Shown in pieces: positions 20,318 to 30,200 of a stretch of DNA of 64,000 nt (its first letter is position 1; the number at the start of each line of letters is the position of its first letter). The notes beneath the pieces are model-generated. The model was not told the DNA's origin. It searched no databases and saw nothing but the letters and a program-made list of their open reading frames with translations. Both the position numbers and the translations under genes were made by a program. Origin of the DNA: Rusavskia elegans (Eukaryota > Ascomycota > Lecanoromycetes > Teloschistales > Teloschistaceae); NCBI GenBank assembly GCA_011316305.1, contig SAUG01000169.1, positions 1 to 64,000 of the forward strand, given 5' to 3'.

Positions 20318-22101
20318 TTATCTGCAGTGTAAAAAGTGAAAGGATTCTCCCTTCAAAGTGGCAACGCCAGCACAACCCAACCCAAAAAGCCCAGCGCAGC
20401 ACCAAAAAGGTGTTCCCAACGGTACCCATTCGCTTCGAATCACGCAACTCATCGCTACACTCCACAGGGGGCCTCCTATCAGCGCCGCAACGGCGTTGAC
20501 CAGCCCTGTCCGGACAAAGAAATCCGCCACCAGTTCTCCTCTGTCGAGCGTATGAGTTCCAAAGGAAATCAAGCTGTTGCCAAGGCCGGCACCGGAGGTA
20601 TATACACACAGGCTGAGAATAAATGGTGCCGTCCCGGCGGATGCAAATCCGAGACCGACTATGCCAAATGTATTGGCAACAAGCGAGACTTGCGTGATGA
20701 AAAGATCGATGGCGATTGCACCGGTGATGCCCTCCGGGAATCGTGGCTCGAGATACATTCTTCGTACCAAAGGCAAGGCAAAGAGGCTGGCGGCTGAGAC
20801 TAGAGCTTTGAGTGCCATTAGACGATTGACCGTTGCGAGCGGCCAGCTGAGGGCCAAAGATGTGTACTGTGGCAGAACTGTTCCAATGTGGGTTGCCAGC
20901 CCGTTGATAAGGAGGACTAGGATGACGGTGAATGTGGGATTTGGAGACGAGAAGAGGGTCAGAAGGGAGGTGCAAGATGTGCGCCACGAGTGAATTAGCA
21001 GTCGAGAAAGTGAACGCTGCTGCTGGTCAGTTGAACATGCCCGTAGACGAGGGGAGATATATTGAGAGGATGATACCCTCGACGAAGGCTGTAGCGGATT
21101 AAGCTTTCCATTCGGAACTACCGTTATCAACGGATCGTCTTCGCTGGCGTTTGGGGACCTCTCGACACATTCGTCCCCAATATCAATGCGTCCACAACTT
21201 GGTGATACCAGACTAGCAAGGTAAAGCGTGATCAGATAGCATGATATGCTGAGTGCATTGAGGATATAGACATGATTGCTCAAGAGGAGTGATCCAACCG
21301 CCGAGCCGGAGACGCTTGCTAGAGAGTAAAAGCCGCTGATATAGTTGAAGACGTTCGTTCTTTTCGTGATCAGCTGGTTGCTTGCTACGGAAACCTCATG
21401 AATGGAACCTACAAGTTCTCCGGAGACGAGGTCTCCGCGATATATGCACAGGCCATGGTTATGCGGACTGAATCGCCACCGCCTATGAGGTCAAACAAAA
21501 AGGAAAGGAGGGCGGCTTCCGTTGTCCAGAATTGATGAAGCCAGACTAGAGCATGCAAACCAGTGAGCTTTACAAGGGTCTTTCTCAAGAAGCAAGAGGG
21601 GTTACTGTAGAAACTTACACAATGCAACGGAGTATAATACCGCAAATGCCGCACAACAGAGATTCACAACAAGGACGCGGCGCAAGCCAATACGCTCCAC
21701 CAGTTCCCTGTATATTCCAAGTACAAGGAGAGCTTGAACAGTCATAGATACCAGGTCAGTGCGCTGAGCAGGTAGTCGGAAATACGACTGACGCGAGGCT
21801 TTCATGGATGACGAAACGGCTTACGTGGTAAATATAGAAGGAACGAATCGACGCCGTCAACTATGCTCAGTCTTGATTGTATCACGGGAAGCTTGCAAAG
21901 GTGTTCCTCAATGTGGTAATTCGAGCCGACTACCGTTGGATCGTGGATTCGATAGTAATCGAGACATTGGGCTTGCTGGAACAGGTACACCCGAGAGCTT
22001 TTGTGGAGTATTGTCCCGAGATTACCGAGGGTAAGAACGGCGCCTAATAGCACTGCTGTTTTGAGATCTGGTTGTCTCATCCACGACGGTATCGACATCA
22101 T
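20318..22101 (-). CDS. MFS transporter, paralog of the one at 37138
   Basis: Four exons (22101-21825, 21732-21619, 21545-21413, 21359-20318) give 521 residues. All three introns have GT-AG ends and matching phases (1, 1, 2). The start is the ATG ATG pair at 22101/22098. Exon 1 encodes TM1 (AVLLGAVLTLGNLGTIL) and the loop SSRVYLFQQAQCLDYY. Exons 2-3 carry helices with GLRRVLVVNLCC and WTTEAALLSFLFDLIGGGD. Exon 4 has SGFYSLASVSGSAVGSLLL, a long hydrophilic central loop, and the second half with LALSWPLATVNRLMALKALVSA and LPLVRRMYLEPR. About 12 helices are expected. Internal exons of 114 and 133 nt are identical in length to those of the gene at 37138, so the two are paralogs. Likely a plasma-membrane exporter or importer linked to the cluster; substrate unknown. 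Confidence 0.8.
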
Positions 22102-22937
22102 GTCCACTGAATATAGATGGAGCGGTCGTGGAGATGAGCTTTAGGAGGTGGCCTTCTGTTGCTGTTTTGTAGTTGCATCAAGAGATCTTGATCCGTTGTC
22201 GTAATGGTCGTCTGATATTGTGATAAGTAACAGCATGTGGACAGTGCCTGTGGGCATAATCCCATGGGCATAGTTGCTTGGTGTACGTACCCATTTTCTC
22301 GCCCTCTCTGCCACGGACCTCATTCTGCAGCGCGCTACAACATAACGAGCGTATGTGTGGACGTAGATTGTTTAATTACGCACAAGGTTTGAAACGGTCG
22401 TAATACTAAAGAGCGGGTCGTAGGGGCGGCCGACATAAATATGATTCCTGTCAGACGACGGTTTTCGGGTGGAAGATGGAAAAGCCGCATCACTGGGACC
22501 ATTGGCGCCGGGACGAGAGAGTTTTCCTCGTCTTGATGGATGGCTACTTGCCTGATTCGTTGGAACTGCATGGACTTCGCAGCACTAGCCTGTCTGCTCA
22601 TTGGATGAACATGTTGCAACATCACACGCCTCCTCCCTGGTTGTCCACGCGAGCCACCTGACGGCTACACCTGTCAATAAAGAGACTTACATATTTAGAC
22701 CCACGGAGGTGATTTTTACATCTCCCCGTCCTATGCTTCAAGCGTACAATCAGAACCTGATCACGTTGGGCTCACATGAGATGAGGATGCAACATGACAC
22801 AGCGCAGGGGACAGTGACCATATGGTGTATACTGTCAGTGTGCCTCCAAGTTTGCGATGTCAGCGGTTACATCCCCACCGAGACTCTGGTGTACACCGTG
22901 AACAACCACAGTACGAAGCCCTGGAATCTAACAATCA
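22102..22937. other. Intergenic region between two minus-strand MFS genes
   Basis: Contains the likely 5' flank of the gene ending at 22101 and the 3' flank of the gene ending at 22938. No coding signal was seen. Confidence 0.4.
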
Positions 22938-24414
22938 TCATACCGCTGTTTCCTCACTCTGTCTTCGACCCACCTTTCTGCCATCAACGCTCAGAAGGGC
23001 AAGTATCAAAATGCCGGCGCATAGCCCCGCGTTCAACAGCTCCAAACCCTTCCATCCCACAGCCACTCTGACAAAGCCAGCGTACAGCGGCCCCAGCAAT
23101 CCTCCTCCAGCGATAATCGTGTTTTGAAGCCCAATGGCCCGAGCCAGGATCCCATTCTCTCCAAACTCATCCGGTGCTGATTGCTCTTCAATTTCGTGAA
23201 CCGCCAATATCGCATGAACCTCCAAGGGTCCCATAGCCAATGCAAAAGAAAGACCGACGAATGCCAGTATCATCACCATCTTGAGGAGTGGCGTCGTTGT
23301 GGCTTGTGAAATCAAGGATAGAAGAACGAGTGCTGGGATTGCCACAGCGATTCCAGCCAGTATGGGATATCGAGGCCCGTGGTGGTCCGCCAGCCAGCCA
23401 GACAGGGGTGCGAGCAGCATGGGTATTGCAAGAGCGAGGAACAGAGCTGGCACGCGGCTGGCACGCATGTTGAAGGCATCTTGGACGAAGGGGACCAAGG
23501 TGGAGTCGAAGCCGTTGGCGATACTGTTAAGGACGAAAAGCGATGTTAAAGCAACGACAAAGCGAGGAGAGGTGAGAAGGGCTTTGTATACATCTGCATG
23601 CCGAGCTGTAGGCTCCGGCGGATGGGACAGCAATGGATCTGATTCGGTTGACAACGGATGTTTGGCAGCTGCGTGGGTTTGCGACGCCCCTGGAGGTGCT
23701 GTTGGTAATTGTGATGAGGGTGATATCAAAGGAGCTGGGTTCTTCTTCTCCTTTTCAATTACCATGCACCGGAGCATAGCCTCGATTGTGATCAGCCCGA
23801 ACGCAGGTAAAAAGACCTGAAAGAACCCGCAATACTCATACAGCACCCCCCCAAGTACAGGACCGATGAGCAGTCCTGAGCTCAGGGCCATGCTTGTGTA
23901 TCCCATTGCTTTTCCAAGATGCTCCTTCCCTACTACTTCGGTGAGGAGAGTGAACCCGACCGTGTGGACGATGGCTGTCGACAAGCCTTGAAGAATGCGA
24001 GCTGCCAGCAGAGCCCAGACACTGGTTGCAAGGGCGAAGAAAAGGGTGGAAAGAAAAAGCAGGACCAGGCCTAGTATGAAGAGCGTTCGGCGCGAAGGCA
24101 GGAGATCTGCTACTGCGCCGAAGAATACTATCGAGAATGAGAAAAATCAGAGAGGTATAAATCCCATTCGGTGGCCTGGAGCTGCCGAACGAAGGATACT
24201 CACGACATCCGATCATCAGTACAGCCCCAAAAGCCGCCAGTAGAATCGAAGTCCATCTTTGTATGTCGTCGTTATTGTCAAGACCCACTCTCGTGTGGAG
24301 GGCGTATGGAAGCACGGGAACGACTAGGTTCTGGATTAATATGTCTGTGAATATGGCAAAACTGACCACCAATGTTGTGAAGGTCTTCGAAGCGCGGAAA
24401 GAGTCGGCAAACAT
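22938..24414 (-). CDS. MFS drug:H+ antiporter-1 (DHA1)-type transporter
   Basis: Two exons (24414-24204 and 24127-22938) joined by a 76-nt intron in phase 1 give 466 residues. TM1 is TTLVVSFAIFTDILIQNLVVPVLPY, with the acidic/Asn pattern seen in vesicular-monoamine-like DHA1 proteins. Motif A follows the intron as FFGAVADLLPSRR. Then come RILQGLSTAIVHTVGFTLL, motif C-like SSGLLIGPVLGG, a hydrophilic central loop with DPLLSHPPEP, and a second half with VPALFLALAIPMLLAPLSGWLADHHGPRYPILAG (positions about 23469-23370). Twelve helices are expected. This family exports drugs and fungal metabolites through the plasma membrane or into vesicles. It lies co-directional with the PhyH and methyltransferase genes, so it is a candidate product exporter for the cluster. 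Confidence 0.85.
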
Positions 24415-24648
24415 ATTACAGTCGTAGCATCTCGGCCGGCTTGAGGGTAAGAGTGAGGTGGGAAAGGGAGTGCGCCGCGAGGTATTTGCTTCTGTGAAGT
24501 GGACAAGATAGCATGAGGTGTCTTACTCAACGATGAATCTAAGGAGGATGGCCATGGCAGTTGGTAAAGCCGTGGGCCCACGAAAGGAACAAGATCAAGT
24601 AACAAGCGAACCGTGCGTGAACAGTACGGAGGATGACACCAATACCTT

Positions 24649-24739
24649 AGTCCTCACCACGCGCTAAAAGCCGCCGCAGCCTACGGTTGCCCGGACTACC
24701 TGGAGCCCCCGCCTAGATTGCTAGCGCATGGTGAGGACT
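24649..24739. repeat. 18-bp inverted repeat enclosing a 55-bp GC-rich spacer
   Basis: Left arm 24649-24666 and right arm 24722-24739 are reverse complements at 17 of 18 positions (AGTCCTCACC...GGTGAGGACT). The spacer is GC-rich. It sits in the promoter side of the DHA1 transporter and downstream of the PhyH gene. It could be a tiny MITE, a transcript hairpin or a paired regulator site. Confidence 0.5.
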
Positions 24740-25278
24740 TTCGGGGTCATCCTTGTAGTGCAGGGTATTCCATCTTGACGCCACTCGCCAGGCTCCTGCC
24801 CGAGGGTGGAGAATCCTTTTGTCGGCCGAGGGAAGTTGAAGTCAAAGCACGCGAACATTGGGCCGCCTACCGCCACATCAATCTTACCTAGCTACTCCGT
24901 AAATCGAAGGTATCTCTATCTCGCTTATAAGTGTCGGTCCCAGGGCCGCGACTAAGATTCGAGTATAAACCAAGCTAGCAGATTCGTCTGGCATAGGGAT
25001 TTGTATCCAAATCTTGGGAATCTGCTTAATGTTCGCCACCGCTTACCCAGCGCTTTTCAGCCATGATTTAGCTGATGCGCTAGAATGTAAACATAAGGCA
25101 AGCAAGGTCCACCACAATATCGTAATCCGTTGACAAGATTACCAACCGTGCTCATATTCGAAATTGGAATGCTGGCATAATTGATTCACCTCCAATCGCG
25201 CTGTGTCGTATGAGGAACGAAGATGACCTCGGTTCCAATCCGGGCCAGCTACAATACCACTTGCAGAGACCATGAAGC

Positions 25279-26327
25279 CTACACGGCTCGTCTGCGTGCA
25301 AGGCGCTCGCTTACTCGAAAGACCTTCACTGGGTCAGACTCATCGCAATGGCCTAGGAACGGGTTTCCTAAGATGTATCCAGCCTGTCTTTGAGCCGAGG
25401 TCGACCAAGTCTCAATCTCTTCTTTTGTCCACCAGAGGAATTGGTTCTCCTACTTCGGCCATCAACGCAAGCACTTATTTCAAGAAGACGGAAGGTTGAG
25501 TTGACTCATCTTACCTCTGGTCGCATCCATGAACGGCAGAAGAAGAAGCCGTGAACAGTACGGCTCTGATTCGTACCGTTTGTACCACCTCCGTGGACCG
25601 TGGAACCAAGGAAAACGAATGCTTCACTCACAACCATTTCTGCGTATCGTGCTTCATTGGCTTCCGGACGTCTCGAATGGTCCCATAGATGCGATTTGGG
25701 TATGAACTACACGAAGCTCGGTCAATCTTTTGACGCTTCCTTGAAGAAGTAAACCTTACTACGGTAGCACCATTTGCCATGGTTGTCTCCGACCCCGCCA
25801 CGATTAGGCCCATGCTTGATTCGGAACCAGGCTCGTAGCTTCCTCCGGATTTGGTATGCGTGCGCTGCCAGATGAAGTCGTCACGATGTAGATCCTGGGC
25901 CTGTTCACCGGGAGAGATTTGCATAGTTGCCGCAGCAGACAGAATGGGGTCTGTCTCAATGACACAATCCGCTTGGTCATTGTATGGTACCGATGTAGTC
26001 TTAAGGAAACTGTTGAGGATCTGGTGGATTTCTGGTCGTTGCATCCATTTTTCTCGAGCTGTCTGACTGCGCCCAAAGAGTCTATGGCACCGTAGTGTTC
26101 TCCTGGGTTGTCCGTTCGAGGCGCGCTAGAATGGTCAGTGAGCGTCAACAAGCGCATGCGCTGGGCTGTCAGACCTCTTTTGCAACCGCTTCGAGGTACG
26201 GAGCCGCGTCATCGTTCACCGCCGTAACCTCCGCAGCACTCGCAAAGCCCGTTAAGATGACCCCACCATCTGCTTGAAGGCATTGGATCGCGTTGGCTAC
26301 ATCGGTGACGGGTACACGACACGCCAT
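25279..26327 (-). CDS. PhyH-family Fe(II)/2-oxoglutarate dioxygenase
   Basis: Four exons (26327-26175, 26125-25763, 25706-25515, 25449-25279), all in phase 0 with GT-AG introns of 49-66 nt, give 292 residues, the normal length for the phytanoyl-CoA dioxygenase superfamily. Motifs in order: ADGGVILTGFAS near the N-terminus; FGRSQTAREKW; the iron-binding HRDD (His131, Asp133); GLIVAGSETTMANGAT; FIPKSHLWDH directly after intron 2; the distal iron His at about 210 in GSTVHGGGTNGT; the 2OG-binding Arg in NQSRTVHGFFF; and the C-terminal ENQFLWWTKEEIETWS and QRQAGYILGNPFLGHCDE. The facial triad is complete. Fungal members hydroxylate or desaturate secondary metabolites. It is co-oriented with the methyltransferase 0.14 kb upstream, so both probably act on the cluster product. 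Substrate unknown. Confidence 0.85.
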
Positions 26328-26463
26328 GGATCACCAACGAAGACGGGGAGTTGTCGTGGGGTATCAGTATTCATGTGGAGCGAACGGGGCGAAACATCAT
26401 TTCATTGCATTGTTCGTCAAGCAAATTCGCTTCGGCAAGGCTGGATACTACTGACGCAGCCGG

Positions 26464-27240
26464 TCAGAGAGAGTTCTTGGCTATACCCTTATCCCAGTAA
26501 TAGAGGGCCGGATCCGGGTTTGGCGTGGCCGGAATGCGATTGGGGACCCGCTTGACCCAAAGCTGAGACTCCGTTTCCGTGCATTCGACCTCAGGTCTCG
26601 CGCACTTGACGAAAGCGCGAACAGCGGCTCGAGGGTTGTAGCAGTCCTCGATGAAGCCCCTCCAGGAGTAATCGTCGAAGACGAGGGTGCCGCCTTCCTC
26701 GAGCATTTGCCAGCTCATGACTGCATCATGCAAGACATCGATGGCGACGTGGGATGCATCGATGTAGATGAAATTGAAAGTACGGCGATGCTGCCTCAAG
26801 GCGATCAGCGCGTCGTCGCTTCTGGCCTGCATGACGCGCAACTTGGCGACCTCGGGGCACTTGGCGACGTTGGAGTCGAATCGCTGCTTCAAGGTGGAGA
26901 GCTGGTAGCGATCGGGAGGTTGGTCTTGGCCTTTGTCGCGTTGGTGCTCCATGCCGCCTTCAAAGGTGTCGATGGCGGTCATGAGGGAGTGGGGATGGCT
27001 CATGAGGTTGTCAAGGATCCAGGTGGTGGAACAGCCTTCGAAGCAGCCAATCTCGAGGATGCGAAGCTCGCGATGGCGGAGGTGTGCGGTCCGTTCCTCC
27101 CATTCGTGTCGGATCAACTCGAACCAGTCCTGTTGGAAGGTGAACCTGCCGCGGTCGTGGTCGGTTGTCATCTTGGCTGGATGTGTGGTGTTGGCCCGTT
27201 CGATCTGGCTTCTACTTCCCATGTCAAACCCGGGCTGCAT
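26464..27240 (-). CDS. Class I SAM-dependent methyltransferase (Methyltransf_24 type)
   Basis: Single exon, 258 residues from ATG 27240; ATGs at 27222 and 27171 are alternatives, and the last (MTTDHDRGRFTFQQDW) may be the true start. Motif I for SAM binding is ILEIGCFEGCST. Motif II is TAIDTFEGG, with the acidic residue that binds ribose. LRVMQARSDDALIAL comes next, then FIYIDASHVAIDVLHDAV and LEEGGTLVFDDYSW, characteristic of this family. Substrates are usually small-molecule O- or N-atoms. It is divergent from the GT2 gene across a 546-bp shared promoter and runs head-to-tail into the PhyH gene. It probably tailors the cluster product. All motifs are intact. Confidence 0.85.
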   Translation of the reverse strand: MQPGFDMGSRSQIERANTTHPAKMTTDHDRGRFTFQQDWFELIRHEWEERTAHLRHRELRILEIGCFEGCSTTWILDNLMSHPHSLMTAIDTFEGGMEHQRDKGQDQPPDRYQLSTLKQRFDSNVAKCPEVAKLRVMQARSDDALIALRQHRRTFNFIYIDASHVAIDVLHDAVMSWQMLEEGGTLVFDDYSWRGFIEDCYNPRAAVRAFVKCARPEVECTETESQLWVKRVPNRIPATPNPDPALYYWDKGIAKNSL

Positions 27241-27786
27241 TATGTACTCTGTACGAAGTACTCCGTACTGGCCGGAGTGATGGCGCACTCCAGGCTGAGT
27301 AATTGTGGTACATAACACTTAGGCACAGATACAACGCTGCATGTTCTGGTCTCCAGGGGTCTCTGCGGCTTTCTGCACGCGGGCGGATCGGAGCGTCTTC
27401 ACATGCAGACACCAGATGTACGAGTAGTCTAAGCCGAGAAAGGAATCAAACGATGCAGTTCATTTAAGGTTTGGCGCACGACTTTAGCGGCCGAAGAGCT
27501 CCGCGCACTAGGTTCCAAGCTAATCCCAAAGTATCTTAAAGTGGGCTACCTAGTTCAGTTGCTCGCATCGCGGCATCGTTGACTTGCATCCGGTAGACGC
27601 GTGTTGAGTGACCAACAAATGCCTGCATGCTCCGTTCGGGAACATTATTGCCGACACCCAGCCGATGGATTGCAGACCATATTGATTTGCCCAGGACCAG
27701 CTGCCTCGTGCATATCGTATGCATGAGATGGCTTGGGTGCAGGAAAGCTCCACCCTCAAGGTTGTGCATCCATGTATTTTATATGA
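27241..27786. promoter_or_regulatory. Bidirectional promoter between methyltransferase and GT2 genes
   Basis: 546 bp between two divergently transcribed cluster genes, so co-regulation is likely. It contains the GTAC repeat at 27244-27268 next to the methyltransferase start. No binding site for a known regulator can be assigned by eye. Confidence 0.45.
27244..27268. repeat. Palindromic GTACTCYGTAC direct repeat
   Basis: GTACTCTGTAC and GTACTCCGTAC, separated by GAA, lie immediately upstream of the methyltransferase start. Similar TACGGAGTAC repeats are scattered through many ascomycete genomes, so this may be a common short repeat rather than an operator. Confidence 0.5.
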
Positions 27787-30049
27787 ATGTATGGAAAACT
27801 AGCGGTATTTATGCTATCAATTGAAGACGTCCCGGCGAACAACATCGGGATAGCAACAGACCCGCAGTTTGCCCCGCTCGATTCGAGCACTAGATATGTG
27901 GGCATCGCCGGAAAGCGTCACTTCGCCCGCAACAATACCATGTCTGAAGAAACACTCAAGCGGGGCGCCTACAATCTCGTTCGCAGCCCAGCCCGCCGCT
28001 TTCCCGTCGAGCAACACCCGCACCTGTCCATCATCGTGCTAACCCTGACTTGGCTTGGATGGTTACACTACTTCGCCGCGGAGCTCGTCCTGGCATGTAG
28101 GTTGACCCGTAGCCGGAGCCAGCCAACCAAGGGGGTGTGGATTGCTGTTGTTGCCGAATTCGTCATGACCTTCCAGGAGCTCGTTCTAGCCTTGGGTCTG
28201 CTTCTTGGACTCTCCTCCTCACGGGGTCAAACTCCTCGACCGAGCTACGAGCTGATCGGTCAGTCGGCTCCGACCATCGATGTTTTGATCACGTGCTGCG
28301 GTGAGGCCGTCGATGTCATTCTTGATACCGTCAAAGCAGCCGCTGCCCAGGATTACCCATCGAGCTGCTTCCGAGTGCTTGTGCTTGATGACGGTCAGGA
28401 TACCGAGCTTCGGCGATGTTTGATACACTTGAAGCCGTGGCTGGAGGAAAGAAACCTCGCGAGCGTCCAATACCTGTCCCGAGATATAAAAAAGGGGACC
28501 AGGTCTTTCTTCAAGGCAGGGAACCTCAACTACGGCATCAATGTTTGCACAGAGGGAGAGGGATGTTCTACTTCCGAGTATTTTGCTGGTCTGGACTGTG
28601 ATATGATTGCCGAGCAGGACTGGCTGCGAAAATGTGTGGCCCATATGCTCTTGAACGACGAAATCGGAATGGTCGTGAGCCCTCAAGTAACATATCCCCG
28701 CTCTACGTCTTTTTTGGGGGATGTTGTCCCTAACGACTACGCCCAGAAATATTATAACGTTCCTCCAGCAGATCCCTTGGGTCAGCAAGCGGATTTTTCA
28801 ATGTACTTTACTGTACAGGAAGTCTTGAACGATGCCTCCAACGCGTGTATGTGTACTGGGACCGGCTATGTCGCCCGGCGAAAGGCAATCGAGAGCATCG
28901 GTGGCTGGCCCTTGGCTGAGTCTGGAGAAGATTACATGTGCTCGGCATTGTTGAGCGATGCTGGATGGAAAATTGCCTATGTCAAAGACAACTTTCAGTA
29001 TGGCCTTTGCCCTGGTTCAATGCGTGCGCTTCTGAAGCAACGGATGCGATGGGTAAGGAGGCTAACACGGATCCTGGTTGAACATGCTGGCTGATTGTGG
29101 TCCAGACCGACGCTGGCATTGAGGTTCACAGGAAGTTTCGCTTCTATCTTGGACGCACTGCCTTGACCGCAAGTATGGATTGGGCTCAACGGGCCGTGAA
29201 CGTATTATATATGCTCAGAGACTACGCACCAATTGCTTTGTTGCTGGCTTTGGTTGTGTTGCCATATGAACTCCATTCGGACAACATCGCGAAAAGTTCG
29301 AGTACGGATCTCCCACAGCTCGAGGCGTGGTTGCGAATCCACAGATATCTGTTACTTGCCACCTGGGTGTCAAACAAAGTATGCTACCTTGTATTCTACC
29401 ATCACATTGGTCTCACTCGGGTTTGGTACTTCCAAAGCAACGAGGTCTGGGCTGCACCACGTGAGTGAAGATTCTGACCCCTATGAACCTTTCTGCCGAC
29501 CATGCACTCCACCACAGAAAAGCATACGGAAATCCAATGAAGCTTACCAGCAGTATATCCCTAGATATGGCCTATCGATGCCTCATATCCTTTCTACCCT
29601 CATATTTCAATACTCCCTCCTTCGCCGTCTGCGGCACATTCCCCACATCCGAGCGCTCCCTGCAATCGCGTCCATCGTTCCTCTCCCGTCTTCTCAACAT
29701 CAACACCTTAATTTGGATCGGTCTTGTCATCTACGTTGCGGCACCTTTAAGGATTCACTGTCTGGGGACAAGCCTTGGCGAACAGGGAAACCATGTCGTC
29801 TGGTATTTCCCTGGACCGATGCTGAAACTTGTAAGTGCTGTCTTGAAGATGATGGTGCCGGTCAAGTATATGCTTTTCCCGCCAGCAATGCCGGCCAGGG
29901 ATAACATGCTTGCCGTTGATGAGCAAGGTGTTAGAAGAGTGAAGAAGATGTGGAAGGAGAGTGGTGAGAGGGAAAGTGAGTGGGGTGTTTGGGGCTTGGT
30001 GGCTGGGATCGAATTGATTTGTTATCTGATGTTTTGCGGACTTGTGTGA
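27787..30049 (+). CDS. Membrane processive glycosyltransferase, family GT2 (cellulose/chitin-synthase-like)
   Basis: Three exons (27787-29052, 29106-29460, 29523-30049), with introns in phase 0 and 1, give about 715 residues; in-frame ATGs at 27811 and 27940 are alternative starts. Two N-terminal helices (LSIIVLTLTWLGWLHYFA and the segment beginning WIAVVAEFVMTF) precede a cytosolic catalytic domain with IDVLITCCGE, VLDDGQD, the DCDM metal site, the GEDY acceptor site and QRMRW, the QxxRW motif of processive synthases. Intron 1 falls exactly after this Trp. At least four further helices follow (for example YAPIALLLALVVLPY, INTLIWIGLVIYVAAP and LVAGIELICYLMF). Fungal relatives are needed for hyphal growth and surface polysaccharide. 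Here it sits inside a secondary-metabolite-like cluster, so it may glycosylate the product or make an associated glycan. Catalytic residues are intact. Confidence 0.8.
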
Positions 30050-30200
30050 GGTGCGTGTCTACGAGAGTAGGGCTTCGCATTGATCGTAGCGTAGTTGCTC
30101 GAAGCACGACGGCTTAGGGTCTTACCCATCGGTGGTGGTGCAAACGGCCACGATGGATAAAAAGACATCGAAATGTCGGTGCTTCTAGCATCTTCCTAGT

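Noticed and set aside
26707..27315. 202-codon open frame on the plus strand
   Set aside because: It is antisense to the methyltransferase, whose SAM motifs are unmistakable; GC-rich codons create the mirror frame.
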